Positions 15,975 to 22,776 of a DNA stretch of 64,000 nt are shown one piece after another. Source of the stretch: G963663315 sp963668255 (GTDB lineage Bacteria; Pseudomonadota; Gammaproteobacteria; Arenicellales; Poriferihabitantaceae); NCBI GenBank assembly GCA_965116595.1, contig OZ220708.1, forward strand, positions 310,001 to 374,000. Direction: 5' to 3'. The notes beneath the pieces were generated by a model, which was not told the origin of the DNA, did no database searches, and saw only the letters and a list, made by a program, of their open reading frames with translations. The translations under genes and the position numbers were made by a program. Within the stretch, counting starts at the first letter, position 1, and each line of letters begins with the position of its first letter.

Positions 15975-16399
15975 TCCCCGCTCTCCCCGCCATCCACAGA
16001 AGCGGATTCCTTCTGCCGTTCCTTGAAGGTCACAGTGTTGATTGATCGCGGCAGGATCGCGATTTCCTCGGCGATGAACACATTGCGCGTGTTCACCTCG
16101 CCGGATTTCTTATCGGTCCAGGTGTGGCCGTCGTAGCGTCCGGCCATCAGGATGGAAACTCCCTTCGCGATACGGTCGCGCAGGTGCCTGACGCGCGGTC
16201 CCCACATCTCCACGCTGATCCAGAAACTGCGGTCATGGCGATAACGGGGCGTCCCGTCCTCGTTCTCCCCGTCGCGCCGCGACCGATCGACATTGACCCG
16301 CAGTTCCGCCAGGTCTATCTCTTTGGCCTGCCCCTTGCGGGTCACGGACTTGGTGCTGAATTTCACGGAGTGGACCCAGGCGCTTTCGATACTGCTCAT
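15971..16399 (-). CDS. ssb: Single-stranded DNA-binding protein (ICE type)
   Basis: 142 residues with an OB-fold: VSILMAGRYDGHTWTDKKSG ... RNVFIAEEIAILPRS matches ICE/plasmid Ssb proteins, with DRSFWISVEMWGPRVRHLRD in the centre. It lacks the acidic DDDIPF tail of housekeeping SSB. It should coat transferred or replicating ICE DNA. ATGA overlaps on both sides. Confidence 0.88.
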   Translation of the reverse strand: MSSIESAWVHSVKFSTKSVTRKGQAKEIDLAELRVNVDRSRRDGENEDGTPRYRHDRSFWISVEMWGPRVRHLRDRIAKGVSILMAGRYDGHTWTDKKSGEVNTRNVFIAEEIAILPRSINTVTFKERQKESASVDGGESGE

Positions 16400-16848
16400 A
16401 ATTCATTTCCTCTTTCGGTTTCAGTTTTGATTTCCTGCCGGATTTCCAGCAGTTGTTGGTCGGCCGCGCCGAATTTCCGCAACGAGCGCCGTTCGCAGAA
16501 CAGCACTCGGTACTGGTGATTCAGCAAGCCTGCTTTGCGCGCCAGACTGATCAGTCTCGCGCGCGATTCGTCATCCTGGGACTCCAGCAACCGGAGCCCG
16601 ACCTTCGATGTCAGTTCGAACGATGATCTGGGCTTCTCACCCGGAAATATATTTTCCACATCGTCCCGCCAGTAGAACCTCAGAGAAAGCACGCCGGCAA
16701 CGATATGCGTCCGAACCCGGAACACGCCGGTTCCCCAGGTCAGGTTGATCGCTTTCGCCAGTTCCCGCATCCGCTTGCCGGTCCGTGCAATATCGTGTTC
16801 GATCTTCCGTAGCCGCGTTGAACGCGTCGTTTCATTGTGCAAGCTCAT
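16396..16848 (-). CDS. DUF3158 family ICE protein
   Basis: 150 residues matching DUF3158: RLRKIEHDIARTGKRMRELA near the N-terminus, TWGTGVFRVRTHIVAGVLSL in the middle, and RARLISLARKAGLLNHQYRV further on. In related islands it always lies between TIGR03761 and ssb, as here. Function unknown, presumably replication or processing. Confidence 0.82.
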   Translation of the reverse strand: MSLHNETTRSTRLRKIEHDIARTGKRMRELAKAINLTWGTGVFRVRTHIVAGVLSLRFYWRDDVENIFPGEKPRSSFELTSKVGLRLLESQDDESRARLISLARKAGLLNHQYRVLFCERRSLRKFGAADQQLLEIRQEIKTETERGNEL

Positions 16849-16879
16849 CGTAAAATATGACCACCTCTTCCCTTACCCT

Positions 16880-16902
16880 TAAAGGGCCTAAAGGGCCCTT
16901 TA
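16880..16902. terminator. Perfect 9-bp inverted repeat between TIGR03761 and DUF3158 genes
   Basis: TAAAGGGCC at 16880-16888 and GGCCCTTTA at 16894-16902 with a 5-base loop. It could be an attenuating or mRNA-end hairpin inside the operon; there is no uridine tract, so full termination is doubtful. Confidence 0.4.
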
Positions 16903-16908
16903 GACAAG

Positions 16909-17862
16909 TTACGTTTCAGACCCGGTTTTCTCATTGCCCCAAAACCCCCACCATCCGGCTTCCGCGTCCGCTCCAGCCGTCTTCACTGCCCCATTCTCTG
17001 CCCCGTCGCCCGGGTTTGTCTCATTCGCACCCTGATCGGCTTTCTGGTCTGCCCCATGCTCTACCGTGTTTTTCGAGTCGGTTTCTGCCTCGGTCCGGTT
17101 CCCCGGCGTCTGCCCCACCGTCCGATCGACAATCGGCCCAAACTCGGGCGCAGTGTCGTATGCGGCATACACATCGCAGATTTCCTCGATGCTGGAAAAC
17201 ATCGCCGGATCGAGAAAATGCGACGCGATCAGCTTGTCGATGGTGTTTCTCGCCACCTCGTTGCGATCACGCAGGTCGAGCCGGGTGCAATTGGACGCCT
17301 TGTAGTCGCCGCCCTGCGCCAGCAACCGACGCAGCCTGGTGCGAATCCGCTCCCGGATATTCCGGTCCGTCTTGATGTCGATCACCTGGTGATAGCGCAG
17401 GGTGACGGATCCGACCGCCAGCTTGTCGCCCTGCAGAACCAGGCGTGCGGCCGTCGTGCCGTATCGGCCCAGGTGCATCGTGATCGTGCTGGGCGATTGT
17501 GCCGGGGGCGTTACTGCCAGGTCCGCATCAACCTGGGCTGCGATTGCCGCCAACTCGCCAGCCTGTTGGTTCAGGAATTCCCCAGTCTGCCGGATGCAAT
17601 CCTCGATCTGCACCAACTGGTAGTCCGCAAACGGATTGCCGGCGGCGGCGTTGTGATAGATGTGCCCTGCTCGGCCGGAGAATGTCGCCAAACCGGCGAT
17701 CGCAGGCTGATCCGGGCTTTGGGACCGGGATCGACCCTGGACCAGGTTCCAGCCATCGGGAGAGCGCACGGTCAGGCGGGCGGTCGAGCCTTTGATTTTG
17801 CCAGGCAGCTTGAATCGGGGCTTTTTCCGGGCTTTCATCTTTCTATTGGTTGAATTATTCAT
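16909..17862 (-). CDS. TIGR03761 family ICE protein (PFL_4669)
   Basis: 317 residues matching TIGR03761: basic N-terminus, LTVRSPDGWNLVQGRS, FSGRAGHIYHNAAAGNPFAD, HLGRYGTTAARLVLQGD and YHQVIDIKTDRNIRERIRTR. The C-terminal ~70 residues are acidic and low-complexity. In relatives it is a partner of DUF3158 and ssb in the replication block. It starts directly downstream of the 37-bp repeat array, which may lie in its leader. Confidence 0.85.
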   Translation of the reverse strand: MNNSTNRKMKARKKPRFKLPGKIKGSTARLTVRSPDGWNLVQGRSRSQSPDQPAIAGLATFSGRAGHIYHNAAAGNPFADYQLVQIEDCIRQTGEFLNQQAGELAAIAAQVDADLAVTPPAQSPSTITMHLGRYGTTAARLVLQGDKLAVGSVTLRYHQVIDIKTDRNIRERIRTRLRRLLAQGGDYKASNCTRLDLRDRNEVARNTIDKLIASHFLDPAMFSSIEEICDVYAAYDTAPEFGPIVDRTVGQTPGNRTEAETDSKNTVEHGADQKADQGANETNPGDGAENGAVKTAGADAEAGWWGFWGNEKTGSET

Positions 17863-18022
17863 GGTTCAGTACTCAATCCGGTACGGTTATCGAGTCAAAA
17901 ACATTGGATTTCTGTTTCAGAGAATGAATCAGTAGTAGAAGTAGTAGTTTTATATATTCTTCTTCTACTACTACTGTATATATACTTAATAAAGGCAGTA
18001 CGCTTTTCATACTGGTTCCGCC

Positions 18023-18319
18023 TGCCACAGCCTCTGGGTGTTCCACCGTGGACCACCTCTGCCACAGCCTCTGAGTGCTCCCACTGGGAGCACCCCTGCC
18101 ACAGCCTCTGGGTGTTCCACCGTGGACCACCTCTGCCACAGCCTCTGAGTGCTCCCACTGGGAGCACCCCTGCCACAGCCTCTGGGTGGCCCACCGTGGG
18201 CCACCTCTGCCACAGCCTCTGGGTGCCCCACCGTGGGGCACCTCTGCCACAGCCTCTTGGGTGCCCCACCGTGGGGCACCCCTGCCACAATCTCTGAGTG
18301 TTCCCATTGGGAACACCCC
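18023..18319. repeat. Tandem array of eight 37-bp units with variable parS-like dyads
   Basis: Units start at 18023, 18060, 18097, 18134, 18171, 18208, 18245 (38 bp) and 18283. Each begins TGCCACAGCCTCTGGG and carries a 9-1-9 inverted repeat. Five arm versions occur: GTGTTCCAC-C-GTGGACCAC (one mismatch), GTGCTCCCA-C-TGGGAGCAC, GTGGCCCAC-C-GTGGGCCAC, GTGCCCCAC-C-GTGGGGCAC and GTGTTCCCA-T-TGGGAACAC. Changes in one arm are matched in the other, so the symmetry is selected. The first and last resemble chromosomal parS (TGTTCCACGTGGAACA) with an extra centre base. Confidence 0.9.
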
Positions 18320-18324
18320 AGAAT

Positions 18325-18422
18325 CCGAGTACGAAAATCGTACTCGGGGATTTGTCAAGAACGTTGTAAACAGTGGGATCTCGCGTGTCTTGTGCAAAAC
18401 CGAGTACGATAATCGTACTCAG
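18325..18422. promoter_or_regulatory. Two copies of a 23-bp dyad (10-3-10)
   Basis: CCGAGTACGA-AAA-TCGTACTCGG at 18325-18347 is perfect; CCGAGTACGA-TAA-TCGTACTCAG at 18400-18422 has one mismatch. Centres are 75 bp apart, about seven helical turns, so both would face the same side of DNA. Candidate operators or binding sites for a dimeric regulator or replication protein. Confidence 0.6.
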
Positions 18423-18471
18423 GAATTGAGAACCGCTCTCATTCACCATGGGGCATACTCTCGGTTTCCGA

Positions 18472-19599
18472 TCAATTTCGGGACAGATTCAGACCGCTGC
18501 GCAGCTTGTCTGCTTGCGCCTGCAGTTGCGGACAGGGGTTCCTCTTGATCATGTTTTCCAGATGCGTTATCTCCGCCATCGTTTCGCGCCGGGTACGTAC
18601 TTCTTCCTGCTCGCGATTGCGGGAGGCCAGTTCTTTCGGGCTTTCCACCTGCTCGCATCGGGTGCTCAGAGTGAGTGTTCCTTCGCCGAATTGTTGGACC
18701 ATCCGGTTGAGATAGGCCACCGGGTTGCGGATCGGCCGGTCTCCGCCTTGCCGCTCCCGGACGATTCCGGCCAGTTCATTGAGGAAAAGCTGGCGCATGT
18801 CTTCCGGCAATCGCCCCATTTGGATACAGACCAGGCGCTTGCTCTGGGCGGAGAGCTTCAGGATATCGTTGTGGAAATCCAGGGAGCTGTCCAGGTCGGT
18901 TAGAACCGGAGACGGGGCCGGAATATCCGGAAGCTCCGGACTCCGCGGCCGGGAGTCGCCCGGCGCGGCGGCAGACCGAAAAAATGAGCCGGTGTTTCCG
19001 CAATGCGCATTCATCTGTTGTATGAATGGATCGAGCGCCTCATCCGGCTTGCCGATCTGGTCCATCGCATGATCCAGTATCCGTCTAGCCAGCGAGCGCA
19101 GCCCGGCGTGGCGGGGATCCGTCAGGCCGCACAGGTGCTGCAGGAAACCGGGATACGAGGCATCCAGTTCCAGCGTCTGCTGGATCGTAGCCGGTGTCGT
19201 ATGCAATCCGTAGACGTTTCCGACCGTATAGCCGAACCGGTCGACGCGCCGGGTGACCAGGGTAATCCACCGGGTCAGCCGTAACGCATGGTAGCAGTGC
19301 GCTACGGTCTGACGGCTGCCGATCGACAGGTCGCGCATCAGGTCAGTATAGCGGGGAGCCATGTCGGGTCTGGTCGGATCCCCGGTCACGGACCGCAGAT
19401 GACACCAGATCAGCTTGGCGTTGGCCGGTAGATCCGGATCCCGGATCAGCGTGCGCGGAATCGGGTCATGCGATTCGCCGAACAGCAGCAGCGCCTCGCC
19501 TTTGCGCTGCTCGGCCATGTTCATGGCCATCTGGATGACATCGTTGAGCGGATTGTTCATTTGGGGTTTGCCTCCTGATTTGGATTCGTCGGAACTCAT
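18472..19599 (-). CDS. STY4528 family pathogenicity island replication protein
   Basis: 375 residues. The N-terminal half has LLLFGESHDPIPRTLIRDPDLPANAKLIWCHLRS and YTDLMRDLSIGSRQTVAHCYHALRLTRWITLV, a winged-helix-like fold seen in replication initiators; the C-terminal half is helical (PVAYLNRMVQQFGEG, then a Glu/Arg-rich helix). This matches STY4528 of PAPI/SPI-7-type islands. It ends next to the repeat array, which may be its binding site. Start overlaps DUF2857 stop (ATGA). Confidence 0.82.
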   Translation of the reverse strand: MSSDESKSGGKPQMNNPLNDVIQMAMNMAEQRKGEALLLFGESHDPIPRTLIRDPDLPANAKLIWCHLRSVTGDPTRPDMAPRYTDLMRDLSIGSRQTVAHCYHALRLTRWITLVTRRVDRFGYTVGNVYGLHTTPATIQQTLELDASYPGFLQHLCGLTDPRHAGLRSLARRILDHAMDQIGKPDEALDPFIQQMNAHCGNTGSFFRSAAAPGDSRPRSPELPDIPAPSPVLTDLDSSLDFHNDILKLSAQSKRLVCIQMGRLPEDMRQLFLNELAGIVRERQGGDRPIRNPVAYLNRMVQQFGEGTLTLSTRCEQVESPKELASRNREQEEVRTRRETMAEITHLENMIKRNPCPQLQAQADKLRSGLNLSRN

Positions 19600-20120
19600 A
19601 TGTCTTCACCTGTGAAGCTGTAGATCGCCATGAAGGGCAGCCGGAGCTTCCTGTGTGCCTCCAGGCACCACTGCGCTCTCTCGGGCGGAGTGCTGTCGGG
19701 AGGCGCGGGCCTGGCCTGCAGGTAATCGTGCAGGCAGGCCTCTTCCGTTTCAGTCAGACGCCGCGGCCGGCCGGACTGCGGGTTACCGTGCCTCGATCTC
19801 AAGCGGGTCAGATCCCGAGGCAGCAGGCCGAACGTCTTGCGCAGTATTCGGTTGCTGCAGCCGGCCGCCATCAATTGCCCGATCATGTACTCGCGGCGAC
19901 AGGCCTGGATCCGCTGCAACAACGGATCAATGTTGATCTGGATCGGGCACTCGCTGACCAGGTCCTCAATCTCGAACGGAGAAAGGCCCGCGATTGAGAC
20001 CGCGGCATCGACCGGGACGCCGCAGGAATCCAGGGCCCGCATATCCCCGGACCGGCAGGCTGTCACCAGTGTCCGGATCATCGCCCGGGTTACTGTATTC
20101 GTATCATGCTGGGTCTGCAT
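19596..20120 (-). CDS. DUF2857 family ICE protein
   Basis: 174 residues matching DUF2857: AMIRTLVTACRSGDMRALDSCGVP, LSPFEIEDLVSECPIQINID and GCSNRILRKTFGLLPRDLTRLRSRHG, a helix-turn-helix-like segment. ATG 20120 follows GGAGGTGAAA. Located between parB and STY4528 as in PFGI-1-type islands; probably DNA binding. Confidence 0.82.
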   Translation of the reverse strand: MQTQHDTNTVTRAMIRTLVTACRSGDMRALDSCGVPVDAAVSIAGLSPFEIEDLVSECPIQINIDPLLQRIQACRREYMIGQLMAAGCSNRILRKTFGLLPRDLTRLRSRHGNPQSGRPRRLTETEEACLHDYLQARPAPPDSTPPERAQWCLEAHRKLRLPFMAIYSFTGEDI

Positions 20121-20122
20121 TT

Positions 20123-21736
20123 TCACCTCCGTCCGTCTGTTACTCGATGGATCTGCCGGATCCTGGCCATCAGCATCACCATGTTCGTGAATGTCCAGTC
20201 GCTGAAATCCCGGGTGAATGCCCGACGATCCGGTCGATCCTCGATTCCGTGTGCAATCACGTTCATCATGCTTTCTGCTGTCTGGTCCTGCCCCCGCCTT
20301 GCCATTTCGGCGCGTAGTTCGGCTGCAACCTTGTCCTCGCCGGAGCGGGAGAGTTCATCCAGTCGCTGATCGCTTTCTGTCAAGAGATACATCCACCACC
20401 AGATGTCCGCCTGGCGACCGGTAAACGGAACATCGTTTTCCGGACTGGGCACGGCGACCCGGAAGCCCAGCCAGTCGGAATCAGCTACCAGGAGAGTTTC
20501 CGCCCGGTGCTCCTTCAGGATAAGCAGCGCCGCATTCCAGGCCTCCTCGCGCAGTTTGGCCAGTTTCCTGTCCTGCGATTCATTTTCAGAACCGCGGTGT
20601 TCCGGAGAACGGGTCGAAGACGAGGACGGAGGTGAGGACGGAGGTGAGGACGGAGGTGAGGACGGGAGAAAGGAAGACGGCGGACTGTATGCGGCGCCTT
20701 CCGACCTGTCGGAATCCTCGACCTCCCTTTCCGGGTAGAACGGCGCGAATGACCGGTCGTTCTCAAGATCGAGATCGATCTCATCTTCAGATTTCGATTC
20801 CGGCCACGAGGGAGTCAGGGACGGATCCTGCAGATGCAGCGTCCAGTGCGACATCAGCCGGTCTTGAACCGTCCGCTGATCCGCATCGTCCTTTTTGGCC
20901 ATAAAAGCCGCCAGCACGGTCAGCGTCTTTTTCTCAAGATTCTTCAGGTCGAGACCCTGTACGGAATCGAGCCTGGACAGGGACTCGGGGAATATTTCAA
21001 ACAGTTGCTCAAGCAGCGCTTCGTCGGTGAAAAGGCGCTTGCAGAATTCCTCGATCTGTTTCTGCAGTTTGTGAATCTTCCGGGTTTGTCCATCCGTCAG
21101 ACCGTTCTCCAGCGCTTGGGGAATCAGGGGATAGAGCACATCTAGGACATAGTTGTAGCGATGAAGAGAGGTTTGGGATATCTTGGGATAGCCGTGCTCG
21201 ATGAGCAGGGCGATAAACTTGCGGAGACTGAGTTCCTCATCGCCTACGCCGTCAGCCTCGAACTGCTCCCGGATCGCACGGACTCCGCGCGCCCGGTCCA
21301 GGAAAATGTAGTCGGCTCGGTTGTCGTTTTCCGCCAGGTGCCCGATCAGCAGATCGGCCTCGGAAGTGAACGGCTGGAACTTGCAACTGATCCAGAAGTA
21401 CTTCTCGTCGCCGGACTCCGAATACAATTCCTTCAGAATCCGGATTCGCGTGTTGCCGCCCATCTTCGGGAAGTAGCGCTTCTCGCCGGGCCGCTTCGTC
21501 ACCAGCAGGGCAACGGTGCCGGAACCGGTGTTGCGCAAGCTCTCCTTCAGGGCCTCGTATTCCCGGTTGGCCGCGATGCGGGGGTTGCGATCGTATTCCG
21601 ACAGTTGATCCAGGCTCAGGCGGATTGCGGTCTCGACCACAGGATCCGAACTGTCAACTCCTATTCCGGTGGTTTCGGAAGCCATGTTCTTGCTGTCAAG
21701 GAGTATCGAGACTTCATGCAGATTCGGCCGGCTCAT
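20123..21736 (-). CDS. parB: ParB family partition protein
   Basis: 537 residues. ParB/Srx-like core near residues 40-150 (IRLSLDQLSEYDRNPRI, KMGGNTRIRILKELY, FLDRARGVRAIREQF), helix-turn-helix region about 150-200 (GYPKISQTSLHRYNYVLDVLYPLIPQALENGLT), then a Pro/Ser-rich linker (SSPPSSPPSSPPSSSS, encoded by a 12-bp tandem repeat) and a unique C-terminal domain with WWWMYLLTESDQRLDELSRSG. The ATG overlaps the parA stop. With ParA it should stabilise the excised or replicating ICE; the 37-bp array is its candidate centromere. Confidence 0.85.
   Translation of the reverse strand: MSRPNLHEVSILLDSKNMASETTGIGVDSSDPVVETAIRLSLDQLSEYDRNPRIAANREYEALKESLRNTGSGTVALLVTKRPGEKRYFPKMGGNTRIRILKELYSESGDEKYFWISCKFQPFTSEADLLIGHLAENDNRADYIFLDRARGVRAIREQFEADGVGDEELSLRKFIALLIEHGYPKISQTSLHRYNYVLDVLYPLIPQALENGLTDGQTRKIHKLQKQIEEFCKRLFTDEALLEQLFEIFPESLSRLDSVQGLDLKNLEKKTLTVLAAFMAKKDDADQRTVQDRLMSHWTLHLQDPSLTPSWPESKSEDEIDLDLENDRSFAPFYPEREVEDSDRSEGAAYSPPSSFLPSSPPSSPPSSPPSSSSTRSPEHRGSENESQDRKLAKLREEAWNAALLILKEHRAETLLVADSDWLGFRVAVPSPENDVPFTGRQADIWWWMYLLTESDQRLDELSRSGEDKVAAELRAEMARRGQDQTAESMMNVIAHGIEDRPDRRAFTRDFSDWTFTNMVMLMARIRQIHRVTDGRR
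20622..20670. repeat. 12-bp tandem repeat inside parB
   Basis: About three and a half copies of GGAGGTGAGGAC encode the SSPP repeats of the ParB linker. Being a multiple of three, copy changes alter linker length without frameshift. Confidence 0.7.
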
Positions 21737-22530
21737 GATGCTGTGCCTGGCAGGGCGAGGATCTCCGAAGCAAGACTCTTCATGATCTCGTAGGCGCACG
21801 GGGTCTTGGTGCGCCGGATTTTGTCCAGCCGGTGCACCGGCTGGCGGGCTGTAGCCGCGGACTTGTATGCTGCAGTCGATGGGACGGATGTCGAGAACAG
21901 GAAGATATCGTCGCGCTTGCTGGCCAGGGACCGAAGGGCCGAGACGAAGGTCTCCGCGTCCCGGGTGCGCTCGGCGCCGTACAGCAACCCGCACAGCGGA
22001 CCGACCGGCAGGCCGATGTTCCGGCCGCGCTGGCGAGCCTCCCCGACCACTCGCAGCGTGCCGCGCTGCAATTCCTGTGCGCTGACGCGGTCCGGACGCA
22101 GGGGCGTCAGGATCAGGTCCCCGGCGAAAATCGCCGAGTCCTGGAGCGGCCCGGCCGCGCCCTGCGTGTCGATCAGGATAAAATCGTATTGCGGGTGCAG
22201 TTGGGTCAGCGTATGCTTCAACCGATGCCGTCCGTCTGCAGTGTGCAGAATGAAGTTCTGCAATGACCCGCGCGGATCGTCGGAGTAAATCAGGTCCAGC
22301 CCCTCGATGGCGGTGGTCGAGACCACATCGACAGTATCGGCATGGGTGATCAGGTGGAGCAGGCCGCGCGGGGCCTTATGGGTCAGTTCGAAATACGACG
22401 AAAGGGCGGGCTGGATATCGGCATCGACGGCCAGGACCCGGTGGCCGTGATCGGCGAGGTATCCGCCGAGGTTCGCGACACAGGTCGTCTTGCCGACCCC
22501 GCCTTTGGTGTTGCTGACAGTAATAATCAT
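21733..22530 (-). CDS. parA: ParA family ATPase (Soj-like)
   Basis: 265 residues with deviant Walker A KGGVGKTT (9-16), HRVLAVDADIQPALSSYF, and the Walker B region YDFILIDTQGAAG. This is the first gene inward from the tRNA-Lys junction; in PAPI-1 the homologous soj sits at the same place and is required for ICE maintenance (known for that element). ATG 22530 has AGGAGG 5 bases upstream. Translation-coupled to parB. Confidence 0.95.
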   Translation of the reverse strand: MIITVSNTKGGVGKTTCVANLGGYLADHGHRVLAVDADIQPALSSYFELTHKAPRGLLHLITHADTVDVVSTTAIEGLDLIYSDDPRGSLQNFILHTADGRHRLKHTLTQLHPQYDFILIDTQGAAGPLQDSAIFAGDLILTPLRPDRVSAQELQRGTLRVVGEARQRGRNIGLPVGPLCGLLYGAERTRDAETFVSALRSLASKRDDIFLFSTSVPSTAAYKSAATARQPVHRLDKIRRTKTPCAYEIMKSLASEILALPGTAS

Positions 22531-22584
22531 CTTTCCTCCTGCAATTACTATATAATTCCAGGCAGGAAGATCCCGGTGAAGAAA
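22531..22584 (-). promoter_or_regulatory. Probable parA promoter next to the ICE junction
   Basis: Only 54 bp separate the tRNA from parA. On the minus strand a TATAGT (22547-22552) could be a -10; no clear -35 is visible. The promoter may therefore depend on a regulator. Confidence 0.35.
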
Positions 22585-22660
22585 TGGTGGGGCGTACAGG
22601 ATTCGAACCTGTGACCACCTGATTAAAAGTCAGATGCTCTACCAGCTGAGCTAACGCCCC
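22585..22660 (-). tRNA. tRNA-Lys (anticodon UUU), ICE insertion site
   Basis: Minus strand sequence begins GGGGCGTTAGCTCAG, has the anticodon stem-loop CTGAC-TTTTAATC-AG with anticodon TTT, T-arm GGTTCGAATCC and ends CGCCCCACCA with encoded CCA. All stems pair. Its 3' end faces the ICE, matching integration of PAPI-1/PFGI-1-type elements in the tRNA-Lys 3' end; the attachment core should be the last ~20 bp. Confidence 0.97.
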
Positions 22661-22776
22661 GTTTGTGGTTATCTGCGAGAGAAAATGGATAGCCGGAAAG
22701 AGGCGGGATTATCCTGTTATGAGAATCCCTTGTCAAACGGTATGTTCCCCTGCTCCCGGTTTTATAGTAGTGAAGC

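Larger units (their letters stand above)
17863..18471. other. 609-bp non-coding region: candidate partition or replication site of the ICE
   Basis: Between TIGR03761 and STY4528-like genes. From low to high coordinates it contains an A+T-rich segment with inverted GTAGTAG tracts (17930-17976), eight 37-bp units (18023-18319) and two 23-bp dyads (18325-18347, 18400-18422). The long frames through it read repeats and have no ribosome sites. The layout (iteron-like array, A+T-rich tract, dyads, next to replication and par genes) resembles plasmid oriV or centromere regions. Function inferred. Confidence 0.6.
1..22605. mobile_element. Integrative and conjugative element (PFGI-1/PAPI-1-like), one end
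   Basis: All genes from the left edge to the tRNA-Lys gene are on the minus strand and match, in content and order, the conserved core of ICEs with the GI-type type IV secretion system: parA/parB, DUF2857, STY4528, TIGR03761, DUF3158, ssb, topB, DUF3577, then TIGR03748, TIGR03759, TIGR03765, traD, TIGR03747, TIGR03758, TIGR03745, TIGR03750, TIGR03746 and TIGR03749. The parA end abuts the 3' end of tRNA-Lys, the known integration site of PAPI-1/PFGI-1 relatives. The element continues beyond the left edge, where the VirB4-like ATPase, relaxase, integrase and second att site are expected. The exact right boundary inside the tRNA 3' end is inferred. Confidence 0.9.

Noticed and set aside
16856..17375. 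Plus-strand ORF over the TIGR03761/DUF3158 junction
   Set aside because: Antisense, Arg/Pro/Ser-rich shadow with no domain.
18023..18319. CRISPR array
   Set aside because: Units have constant parts with 19-bp partners, but the partners are themselves palindromes of five recurring types, too short and too alike for spacers; no cas genes are near.
17873..18449. Two overlapping ORFs (174 and 184 codons) through the repeat array
   Set aside because: They translate the DNA repeats into low-complexity Gly/Arg/Trp strings, have no ribosome site, and the DNA symmetry explains the pattern.
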